64,000 nt of DNA from Papilionanthe hookeriana x Papilionanthe teres (taxonomy: Eukaryota; Streptophyta; Magnoliopsida; Asparagales; Orchidaceae), in the NCBI GenBank assembly GCA_022702705.1, contig CM040421.1, positions 74,084,121 to 74,148,120 of the forward strand, written 5' to 3'. This document shows, one piece after another, positions 47,626 through 58,066 of the stretch. The stretch's first letter is position 1. Every line of letters starts with the position of its first letter. A program made the translations under genes and the position numbers. The notes beneath the pieces were generated by a model. That model did not search any database. It saw nothing but the letters and a program-made list of their open reading frames with translations, and was not told where the DNA came from.

Positions 47626-48978
47626 GGACGACAGGTCCTATCACAGCTCGGCATGGATACGATACACAAATCAGCAGAAAAGGCAGAAGAAACAATTGCG
47701 GCAGTAACAGAAAATGCAGAAGTCTGGCGGCAGCCACTGATAGACTACTTGCAAACAGGAAACCTACCGGATGATAAGTCATTAGCTCATCAAATCAAGA
47801 AAAGAACTCTGTCTTACGCATTAATAAACAACATGTTATACAGAAGGTCTTTTGATCAGATGTGGCTAAGATGCCTGAGCGGGTCCGAGGCTCGTGAAAT
47901 TGTTAAAGAAGTACACTCAGGACTTTGTGGCGCTCATCAGTCGGGTCTGAAAATGAAAATGAAGATTAAAAGACTAGGGTACTACTGGCCCTCAATGATG
48001 ACCGACTGCATGAAGATTGCCAAAATTTGTCACCAGTGCCAAGTGCATCGAGTGGTTCTACATCAACCTCCAAATGTGCTACATCCGACAATCGCGTCGT
48101 GGCCGTTTGAGTGTTGGGGCACAGATATTGTGGGTCCGATAGAACCGCCTTCTTCAAGAGGACATTGCTTCATTCTTGCAGCTACAGATTACTTTTCCAA
48201 GTGGGCAGAAGCAGTACCGCTCAGAGAAGTGAAAGCACATCACGTGCTACAATTCTTCAAGAATTAAGTCGTCTACCATTTTGGGGTACAGCACAGAATT
48301 ATCTCAGATAACGGGTCTGCATTTAAGAGTACGAAGATCAACAATTTTGTCAGAAGACATTGGATCGACTGGCGCTATTCAACAATCTACTACCCAATAG
48401 CGAATGGCTTGGCCGAGGCTTTTAATAAAACTCTCGTCCTAATCCTAAAGAAAACTTTGGACGACAATAAGAGAAATTGGCAGGAGAAGTTGTTAGAAGC
48501 CTTATGGGCCTACAGGACGACTTTCAAAACGCCCACCCAGTCTACGCCTTACGCCTTAGTGTACGGGTCCGAGGTCATTCTACCCTTAGAGGTTCAGCTT
48601 CCTTCTCTCAGAATTGCAGTTGCAAACAAAATTACTACAGAAAAGAATGCCAAACTACGACTAGAAGAGTAAAAAAGCTTGGAAGGGAAACGACTTTCAG
48701 CGCAGCAGAATTTGGAACTGTATCAAGCTAGGATGATTCAGGCCCATGATAAATTAGTCCGCCCAAGGACATTCAAAGTCGGTGACTTAGTTTTAGTTCT
48801 CAGAAGACCTATTCTTGGACATCGCAAGATAGGTGGTAAATTTGAACCAACATGGGAAGGGTCATTCGTGGTCGAGACAGTCTACTCAGGAGGTTCCTAC
48901 CAGCTTGTAAATTGCCGTGGAGAGCGACCTATGCTTCCAATTAATGGACGATATCTAAAGAAGTATTACACAACCTGA
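47626..48978 (+). pseudogene. T2 integrase
   Basis: The zinc-binding N-terminal domain has His at EVHSGLCGAH and Cys at ICHQC (about 47914-48041). The core is WPFECWGTDIVGPI with the first Asp, ISDNGSAFKS with the second (codon 48307-48309) and NGLAEAFNKT with the Glu (codon 48415-48417), so the D-D-E triad is readable. A TAA at 48265-48267 and a TAA at 48670 interrupt it. The C-terminal part (48679-48978) has FKVGDLVLVLRR, KFEPTWEGSFVV and NGRYLKKYY, the end typical of Tat integrases. It would join element DNA to host DNA with a 5-bp staggered cut, matching the ATACA duplication of the solo LTR. Confidence 0.92.
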
Positions 48979-49301
48979 AGTTTCGAAGGATGAATCCTCA
49001 TTCCTAGAAGCACGGGCACAGTAATTACTTATGACTGGGTCCGAACCCAAAAATATAAAAAAATGGATGATAAAGAAAATCATTAAAAAAAAGTGTTAAA
49101 AAAGAAAACATGTGAAATCATGATAATAAAATCTTTATCCTTCCTTTTAAATCGAGTCTCTCTCTTGATATCTCTTGATATTTTTCTACTCCTATTTAAA
49201 TTTAAAATAAATGAATAAAAGCTCGTCATTAATAAACATATTTTTCTACTGTTCTTGTTCTTAGTACAACCCCTGATCCTTTCCTTGTTTTTCGCAGGGA
49301 A
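48979..49301 (+). other. Spacer between integrase and 3' ORF with putative splice acceptor
   Basis: AT-rich and non-coding. It ends with a branch-point-like CTGAT (49273-49277), a pyrimidine-rich run and GCAG (49294-49297) four bases before the 3' ORF ATG. This fits a plant 3' splice site that would bring the 3' ORF close to the cap in a spliced RNA. Confidence 0.5.
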
Positions 49302-50716
49302 ATGTCGAACGGGCAGTTGGTTCTGAACTTTAAGAATGACGTGAGTTTAGCACTTGATGAAAAGAGGGTGAGGGATGGAGCCGTGATCGAGATTGACTCT
49401 GAATTCACACCAGCTGGGATACAATATGAAGAAAATGATTGGACCCCGATCAATCGAGAAGAACTCCGCAGCCATACAGTGATGAAATTGGGTGGCTCAA
49501 ATCAACCATCTACCAGCAAAAAGAGAAAAGCAAACGCCGCTCATGCAACAAGAGAAGATAAGAAAGTTAAGTCCGTTGTTGCTACAGTAGAGGGCAGGCT
49601 TGTCAGTGCCGTGCCCACAGAAATCCAAGGGGTAAGGAGAGCTACTCTCACAGCCACTCAGCGAAGGAGCAAGAACCGTCGCATTCCCAAAATGCTGACC
49701 AAGTTAGCAGCAGATCAACATAAAGAGACAGTTGCTAATGTCAATACAAATACTCCAGAGAAATTGGTTCGTCAGGAACCGGAGAGGAGGAGATCAACTC
49801 TAAGGAAAGCAGAACAGATAAAAGAAGTTCCAAGAAGAGCAGAGATAGAATCAGCGCCTCGATGCCAAGCAGATGCACCAGTTCTGAAGAGTCTTGTTGC
49901 GAAAGCAACACCGGAGGATGTCTCGACAGAAACTATCCCCGAGGAGCCAAGACATGCAAGAGAGCGTGTCGGGGTGGAACCATACATTCCCCAGTACGTT
50001 ACTAGACCTCTCCAGTTGCAGATAATTCCAGAATATGAGTTAGAAAGAATGCAGAATGTTGAAAAAAGAACTTTTGAATACTTTGAGAGAATTGGAGGCA
50101 AGAGGATCAATATCTTAGAAGGCCTCGAGCTGCATACAGATGTGTTCTCAGACTACGAGCAACAAGAACCTCAGAGATGGATGCCAGGGAAAAGAAGAGT
50201 TACAATCCAGTGCGGATGTTGCTACAACTTCGCGGTAGACAGAAAAAGAAATCCACCAGGAATATCCGTCGCAGTGAGGTGGATCTGATGCTGAATGTTA
50301 TTAAAAGAATGGTAAAGAGGATGATAACATGGAGGGTATTGCCCGCAGATTGCATACCCAACACTCGCATCATTAACATCTACAAGGAGGGCGACTACAT
50401 ACCTCCACATATTGACCATCATGATTTCGTTAGACCTTTCTGCACAGTGTCTTTTGTCAACCAGTGCAATATCATGTTCGGATCTGACCTCCGGATAGCA
50501 GGCCCCGGTGAGTTTCAAGGGCCGGTGGAGATACCACTACCGGTAGGTTCCGTCATGGTATTAAAAGGGAATGGAGTAGACATCGCAAAGCATTGCATTC
50601 CAGGGGTGCTTGTTGAGCGGATCTCTATTACTTTCAGGAGGATGGACGACAGAAAAATGCCTTTCCACTTCCAGCCAGATCCAGAGTTAGAGAATCTCCG
50701 GCCTTACGAGCTGTGA
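49302..50716 (+). pseudogene. 3' ORF of T2: gag-like N-terminus plus ALKBH9/10-like RNA demethylase domain
   Basis: 49302-50288 (328 aa) starts MSNGQLVLNFKNDVSLAL, resembling the T2 gag start, followed by a basic low-complexity region with LTATQRRSKNRRI (residues 116-128). From about residue 255 it reads GKRINILEGLELHTDVFS, RWMPGKRRVTIQCGCCYNFA and NPPGI, the N-terminal half of the plant ALKBH9/10 fold. A one-base shift near 50262-50270 moves the text to 50177-50716, where the dioxygenase core follows: INIYKEGDYIPP, HID (His 50408, Asp 50414), RPFCTVSF, PGEFQGP, IPLPVGSVMVL, AKHC (His codon 50591) and RISITFR (2-oxoglutarate Args). Host relatives remove N6-methyl groups from adenosine in RNA. 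About 25 residues seem missing before RWMPGK. It lies between integrase and 3' UTR in the sense of the element. It is broken here, but by a single shift. Confidence 0.9.
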
Positions 50717-51193
50717 GTTACATGGGAGATAACACACCTCCAATGCACATCCATACGGTATTTTTGCCAAGGATGACTTAGAAGGTGATGTTATTGTCCA
50801 TGCATCTCACTATTCGGACATGGATTTTGACAGCAACTTTTAGAAGAAACTTGAAGAATCTTACGCAATCCATTTTGGATTTATATGGATTGTATGAGAT
50901 ATTAAATTCTCAAAGAAAATATCATCATGTTCTGGATCAAGATGTATGATGTATTTTCAACAAGATTGAAATGAAAGTGACCATGTCATGTTTTGCCCTC
51001 AACTATTTTTGTGCGAATTGACTGGGAAACGCCATTAAATTAAAAGAATTTAGAGCAAAGAACAAAGGGAAAATGAAAATAAACGAGATTTTTTTTAAGA
51101 ATCTAAATGTCAAAATGAGTTCTAAACTGAAACGAATTCAAAATATTTTTAAAATTGAATCACCAAAACGAACAAAATAAATTTGAATCTTAA
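50717..51193 (+). other. 3' untranslated region of T2, unique part
   Basis: No coding potential past the stop of the 3' ORF. The sequence is AT-rich without internal repeats. Confidence 0.6.
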
Positions 51194-51249
51194 TTTGAAT
51201 CCTTCGATCTGAATCCTTCAATCTGAATCCTTCGATTTGAATCCTTCAA
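51194..51249 (+). repeat. 14-bp tandem repeat, four units
   Basis: Four consecutive units of the form TYTGAATCCTTCRA in the 3' UTR, upstream of the larger tandem array. Confidence 0.85.
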
Positions 51250-51470
51250 TTATTCTTCAAAACAAAATCTGTTTGAAACTCTTCTGAAATTCAAATCTTT
51301 TCCTCGACTTTTAATCGGGTCGAATCTTTTCAGCTTGGTTCACTTACCAGTTTTTTTTAAATCTTTTCTCTGCGTGTTAGAGGATCGACTAGTTCTATTG
51401 ACACGGAGCCACGAACTTTGTTTGATTTGGTTCGATGGCATGGGATTGGGTCCCTCTTCATACAGATAAA

Positions 51471-52140
51471 TCTTCGAGATTGGAACCAGTTTCCATTTCT
51501 CATTAAATCTTCGAGATTGGAACCAGTTTCCATTTCTCATTAAATCCTCGAGATTGGAACCAGTTTCCATTTCTCATTAAAACCTCGAGATTGGAACCAG
51601 TTTCCATTTCTCATTAAATCCTCGAGATTGGAACCAGTTTCCATTTCTTATTAAATCCTCGAGATTGGAACCAGTTTTCAAATCTCATTAAATCCTTGAG
51701 AATGGAACCAGTTTCCATTTCTCATTAAATCCTCGAGATTGGAACCAGTTTCCAATTCTCATTTAATCTTCGAGATTGGAACCAGTTTCCAATTCTCATT
51801 AAATCTTCGAGATTGGAACCAGTTTCCATTTCTCATTAAATCTTTGGGATTGGAACCAGTTTCCATTTCTCATTAAACCTTCGAGACTGGTACCAAATTC
51901 CAGTTCTCTCCTTTCGAGGTCGGTACCAAATTCCGACTCTCTTTCCGAGATTGATACTAAATTTCAATTTTCCCTTTCGAGGCTGGAACCCGATTCCAGT
52001 TCTCTTTAAACTTTCGAGATCAGTACCTAAATTCGATTCTCATCCTTTTCAATCGATACTTAAACTCCAATTCTCACTCTGAGGCTGGTACCTAAATTCC
52101 AGTTCTCTTCTCAATCTTGAGGTTGGAACCTAGGTTCCAA
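51471..52140 (+). repeat. 37-bp tandem repeat array in the 3' UTR
   Basis: Units start exactly every 37 bp from 51471 (51508, 51545, 51582 and so on to 51841), giving eleven near-identical copies of TCYTCGAGATTGGAACCAGT followed by TTCCATTTCTCATTAAA. From 51878 the copies degenerate (CGAGACTGGTACCAAATTCC and variants) until about 52140. Tandem arrays between the last ORF and the 3' LTR are a known trait of Tat-lineage elements and can seed satellite DNA. The ORF that runs through it on the minus strand is a by-product. Confidence 0.95.
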
Positions 52141-52463
52141 TTCTAATTTCAAATCCTGATTTCCTTGAATTGATTTTAAATTAAACCTCAATCGAAATTG
52201 AAACTCAGAACAAATCGAAATCCAAACTCACACATTAAAAAACTCGGAATAGAAAATGAAATGAAATCTAAATCAAATTTCCCCAGATCTTATGATTTGG
52301 AATTCACCTCCTTTTCTTTTCCCCAGCGAGAGTTCAGGGATCTCCAGTCTTGGAGATATACTCGATACTCCCCAGTGGAAATTTGTTTCTACTCCATTCT
52401 AAGTGTGTCACTTAGACGTTTGTGTCAGTTTTGTTGATCTCTTCAGTCAACACCAATACGCGC

Positions 52464-52504
52464 GGTGTGCTTGGTTAGCACACCACACCTAATGGGGGTC
52501 CATT
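52464..52504 (+). other. Hairpin and putative polypurine tract before the 3' LTR
   Basis: GGTGTGC (52464-52470) and GCACACC (52478-52484) form a perfect 7-bp stem with a 7-nt loop. Directly after it comes AATGGGGGTCCATT, then the LTR start at 52505. A polypurine tract normally touches the LTR. Here only AATGGGGG is purine-rich with six bases in between, so the tract is weak or mutated. Confidence 0.45.
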
Positions 52505-55500
52505 TGTTGACCTCATTTTTGATGAGGTCTTTTCTCTTCTCTCTCCTTAGTACTTAGGATCTAGCCATAGGGCTTCTCCTTGACTATCTTAGAAGACTAG
52601 AAATGGGACCCATCACTTAGAAATTTAAACACCTCTTAAACTCCCTGCAAACCCCATAAGTTTGATTGTAAACCCACAAGTCACTTGGAGGGTTAAAATC
52701 AAATATGGAGGTTTAAAAGATGAGTTCCCTATAGGACTCTTTGGCCTTAAGACTACCCTGGGTGGCCTGGTCTGGTGAGGGTTGACTTGCACACACATTA
52801 CACTTTCACACACATTCCAATCCTAAAACCATTCATGCCTAGCTTCACTTCCTGACTCATGTAGGTAATTCATATGGATGGACCTTAACCCCTAGGCTCT
52901 TGGCTAAGAGGGTTAGGAACACCATAGTAAATGCCTCAAGTGAGTCCTCTCATGGCTCTTATGGGCTTGATATGGCTTCATGGCTCAACCAAAGTGATTC
53001 CATTTTACTCAAACTTGATCAATCTTCTTTTTTCCAAAATTTCAATTTTTGACCCCCGGGACCCTACACTCGCTAAACCTACCAAATATCCTCGAAATTG
53101 CCCAAATTTTGCAAAATTGCCTAAATTGCCTAAATTACCCAAAATTCCTCAAAACCAATCCTAAACATTTCCCCCACTCAAATTGATCATCCTTAGCCAA
53201 CTATACCAAAAATTCCAAAAATACCCCCCAATACCCTTCAAATACCCAAAATGTCCTTCTTAACAAAAAATTCCATAAATTCCAAAAATTCCTAGAAAAT
53301 TCCAAAAAATCTCAAATATTCCCAATTTTATTTTGTTCAACTACACCATAAGCCAATTTTGTCAATTTAACCCACTTTTACCAAAACCCCTAATTTGACC
53401 CATTCTTAACCCAAGTGGACCCAATGTCCCACTAAACCAACCCAATTGACCTCAATTTTGGTCCAATTTAATTCTAAACTTCAATTAAATATCCCCAATG
53501 TCAATTTAGACCAATTCCAAGCCCAATTTGATTGACATTTGAATCCAATTTTAATTTGAAGCTTAAAGCCCAATTTTGGCCCATGACCTAAACCTAGCCC
53601 AAACCAACCCAATTCAACTCCAATTAACCCCAAATCTTTTCCTAAACCTTCCTAATATCCCCACAAACAAAAAAATAACAAGATTTGCCCCAAATTTGAA
53701 CCTAAACTCCACCCAAGCCTAACCCAAAGTCAAAATCCTCATTTTTGGCCTAAACCCAAACCTAACCCAAATGGGCCCAAATCCCAAAATCAAAGCCCAA
53801 CCAAAGTTGAAAACTCTTTGTGACACTCCCATAAACATTTCTCAACATTAATTTTACATCAAATCCAACCTTAGCCCAACCTTAAACCAAGTTAGTCCAA
53901 TTCGACCCACTTTGGCCCCTTTACTAAAAAGACCCACATTAAACCCAATTCAATTCAAAATCACTTCAAATTTGTTCCAAATCACTCATGACACATCCCT
54001 AAACTAAACCCAACATTTGTTTGACCAAATATTTTACAAAACTTTCATCCACTAACTTGTTTTAAAACTTAAAAGCCCACCTTTTTTAAGACACTTTAAA
54101 AGCCCATCCAAAACAATTTCAAAGGCCCAAAACCTATTTCAAAACCCATATGACATCTTCATTGGTCATCCATTTGATAAAATCACCCCCTAAGTTTTAT
54201 TTCATCATTTAAACAAACCAAATGTGGCCCCATGAAAATTTTCCATCAAAATGTTTAAAAATTCAAAACCCTTTTTCATGTAATCGACCAAGCTTTCGCC
54301 CCAAGCCACATGGAGCCATGGAGCCATGCATAAGCCATATGCAAGCCTTGGAAACCACTTTCCACATCACCAAACCATTTATGGCTAGAGAGGGAACCCC
54401 TTTCCAAACTCCTTCTTAAACCTTTTTAACCCCTTTTATGTCACACTCTAACCCCTGCTTAATCAAAATTCTTGGGATAGAGACTTCTCCACCTAAAGTC
54501 AGCTGAGCCAAATGATTCATTTTAGCCCAAATCAAACTCTTAGTGGGTGAACCCAACCCATTTCCATGGCTTGACCAAATTAAGCTCAAAATGACCCTTC
54601 CCGCTTACCACTTAAATCAAACTCCTTTACACATGTCAAGCCTCAATTGAACTCACCAACTTCCACCCCTGATCCCACTGAGCCAGATGGTGACCTAACC
54701 CTGCCGGCCAGCCGCCCGGGTTGCCGGAAAACGTCATGGTCGAGAGCTCCATGTGAGCCAAAATTTTCAATTCTTTCTTTATGAGTTGTCCCAGTCCAAT
54801 TGAACACCATGGCTGTTCTTCTCTTGCATAGAGCAGCTGATCCCATGCCTCAAACCCCCCTAGGAAGTCTTCCAGCCATGCCTATTTAAACCTACCGCCC
54901 TCTCGGCCAAACAGGGTGATGAACCAGACCTAAACAAAACTCTGCCAAAATTGCTCCAGGACCTTCTCCTCACTTAGAGCAATTGATCCCCACTGCTCTC
55001 TTGCCCTAAAGCCCATTGATTGAGCTCAATTCTCAGCCCAGAACTAGGACATCTCTAAAACCTCCACCAAATCCAAATTATACTCACCCACACCTGCACA
55101 GGACCAAGAGAAGGAGTTCCCCAATGAAAGCCCCCTCTCCAGGCCACCCATTTGCTCCAGCCTCCAAGCTTTGAAATCGGCTGTGGACACATTCATACCT
55201 AGACAATTCCCTAGAGCCAGAGACTTCATCTGGAGCTTCCTTGGGTGCAATCGAAGGTGACACAACTCTCTGATTGAAGCTACACTTCTCAGAGCAAAGG
55301 TATGGATCATTCCTCCTCCCGAGCTTCCACTGATTCTCCATTTTGTTTTACTTAATTTCATAGCATGTAAACTGTATGGATGTGTTCGTCTCTTCAAGAA
55401 GAATCCGTAGAGCATAAGAACACGAAAATCTATTGAGAAATGAGAGAGTTCTTAGGGTTTTAGTGTGGACGGTCACGGGTGCACACCAGTCTTAGACGAT

Positions 55501-58066
55501 GACCAGGCGTCGTCCGATCGAGCGTGTATCGAGTGGACGGTCCAGATTGCGTCGGATCAAAAAATGTTACATGAACCGCGGGCCCCTGGAGCGCTGAGTT
55601 AGATGGCGGCGTTGAATGGGAGCGCGACACGTGGGCTTTCGGAGCTGCCGAGGATGAGTCAGCGCCGCGTGGATAAGTAGAAAAATATGGATTTTTTTAT
55701 TTATTAAATACCCATAACTTAGAAAATCCATATCATTGTGTAGAAAAATCATAAAAATAAACTAAAAATACCCCCTTGCTCAGTGAACAGAGGAGAATAA
55801 TGTGGAAAAGAAATCAAGTTATTTTGATGAGTATTTTATTTTTAATTAATTATTTACTTATTTCAGTATTTTGATTCTCCATTTGCATAGACAATTCACC
55901 ATGGCATAAGACCATAGGGCTTTTGAAGCCTCTGATCTTGGGAACATTACCTGAAATTTTCAAGGTCAGAGGCCACCTCTATGGAAAGTCATGTATTTTT
56001 CAAGTTTATATCACTGTTTTTGGTATTTTAATTCCAATAACTAGCATATTGTTCTAAGAAAATTTGGGGAAGTTTCTTAGGACCAGAGAACCTAGGATAA
56101 TTATATTTTGAGTGAACTCATTAAGAATAACCCTAATTGACCTAATTACTCAAAACTTAATTTTAATTAATTAGGGTTAATCACACATTAAAATAACTTG
56201 AAATTAATTTTCCATTGATTTTTAGGATACAGAGAACCTTTTATAAAAATTTGAAGTCAATTGGAAATGCTTAGCCCCACTAAATTAATTAGTTAAGCCA
56301 CATGATTAAAATTAAACTTTAAAAATTCATAACTCCAAAAATACATTTCAAAAACTCACCAAATTGGTTTTATGGGCTCTCTGATATCAGAGGAGTCTAT
56401 AAAAATTAAAATTGGAATTTTCTAAATTGTTTCATTTTTAATGATATTTTTAATATTTTAATAATTAAAAAATAATAAAAATCATAAAAATATTAAAAAT
56501 CATAAAAATGTTACTTTTTGACTCCTAATCACTTAGGAATAAACCAAATACTTTTCCCAAGTCTTAAAGTAAAGATATTGAATTTTAAATGCTTAAAACG
56601 ATTTTTAATATTAAAAAATGTATTTTTCTAACCTTTTCACTAAATTAATTCCAATAAATCAAAGAAAAATTAGAAAATTGTAAAATTTTTTTCTCCAAAC
56701 TCCATGAGGTCAAAGAGATTTAGGAAAAATATAAAATCTATTTTTCAACTTTAATTTTATTTTATAATTAATTAATACTCCAAAAATAAAAATAATTATA
56801 ATAAATAAAATATAATTTAAAAAATCACCAAAATGGGTCAAAGTGGTCCTCTAGTCATTAGGAACATCCCATAATTTTCTTAAGGGTAGAAACCTTTCCT
56901 TGGTCATGTTGTCGAATTTCCATTGAAAACCCTTATTTCTCACTAAAAATAATTATATAAATAAATTAAATACAAAAAAGTCACATTTTCTCCTCTAATG
57001 CCCTAATTGACATATGAATGAAGTGACATAAAAATTTTAAGTTCATTTGAACTCAATTTAGTGAGTTATGAAATAAATAAGCCTAAAAGGGCATAAAGGT
57101 AATTAAAGAATATAAACCCCTTTATTAAAATTTCAGGTTTAATTAAAATGGAGGGTAAAATATTTGATTTTATCTTTCTTAGATGATTAAAACTTTGGGA
57201 AATTAAAAGGGTAGGAACCCATTAATCACCCTTTATAAACCAAAAAATGAAACTTTAATTATTTAAACAATTTAATTTTTTTTGGAAGATAAATGAAAAT
57301 TTGAATTATTAAAAAAATGGGGATATAATTTGAGAGGATATTAATTCTTTAATAAAAAATCTCGAAATAAATCACTTCAATAATAATTAACTCTTAATTA
57401 AGATTAAAATGATAATCCAAACTAAGTATATTAAAAAAATTTAAAAAAAACCCTTAAATTAAAGAAAAGTTCAAAATATTAAATAATTTAATAATTAAAT
57501 TAAATTAAATTAAATTAAATTGAACTAAGTAAAAGTTAAATTAAAATTAAAATTAAATTAAATTAACATTTTAACAATAAGTTAAGTTAAATTAAAAAAA
57601 ATATTTAAATTAAATTAAATTAAATTAAATTAAATCAAATTTAAATTAAATTAAGTTAACATCATTCCATAATAAAAGTAAAACAAATTTAAAATATTAA
57701 GATCACCTAAAGTATAAGGATTTAAACCAAAATATAATTTGAACACTATTCCAAACTTAAAATTATTAATTAAAACCTTATAATTAAACTAGATCACTTT
57801 AAACCATTAACTCAAACTTCAAATTAAGAATGATTAAAATTCTCAACAAACCAACTTGCCCCTAAAGGCTTTAATTATTTTAACTCTTAAATAGAGTATT
57901 AAGTAAGATGTCACTTCATTCATCAGGTAATCAAATGCCCAAGTTCACTGAGCAAGAGACAAAGCTTAACTAAACTCTTGGATGATTAATTCACCTGAAT
58001 TTACTTGGATTCAAAATAATCTCGGAAATATTGAAAAGATGTTTAGGACTCGTCCTAAGCACTTTC
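52505..58066 (+). repeat. 3' LTR of T2, truncated at an inversion junction
   Basis: It starts TGTTGACCTC like the 5' LTR and is colinear with 32796-38370 with scattered substitutions. It holds the TATA-like site at 54882-54892 and the CpG block at 55468-55677. After AAGCACTTTC (58066) it stops matching, and an inverted LTR copy begins. The last 1.78 kb of the LTR, with G-box and stem-loop, is absent from this copy. Confidence 0.93.
57485..57660. repeat. (AAATT)n tract of the T2 3' LTR
   Basis: The counterpart of 37790-37955, slightly different in repeat number. Confidence 0.85.

Larger units (their letters stand above)
32796..58066 (+). mobile_element. Tat/Ogre-type Ty3/gypsy element T2 with an ALKBH-like 3' ORF
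   Basis: Layout: 5' LTR 32796-40148, PBS 40154-40171, leader, gag, protease, RT, RNase H, second RNase H, integrase, 3' ORF, tandem-repeat 3' UTR, and 3' LTR from 52505. The duplicate RNase H between RNase H and integrase marks the Tat clade. The internal region is 12,356 bp and the complete element would have been about 27 kb. The two LTRs match over 5.5 kb with scattered substitutions, so they belong together. The 3' LTR stops at 58066 at an inversion junction, so the right target duplication cannot be checked. Gag-pol has multiple frameshifts and stops. The notable part is the 3' ORF with a dioxygenase domain, described separately. Confidence 0.93.

Noticed and set aside
49772..50518. Minus-strand ORFs overlapping the ALKBH ORF
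   Set aside because: They have no domain and lie opposite a clear protein family match on the plus strand.
51340..51570. Minus-strand ORF with repeated NGNWFQSRRFNEKW-type residues
   Set aside because: It arises because the 37-bp units happen to stay open on the minus strand. It lies inside the 3' UTR array.
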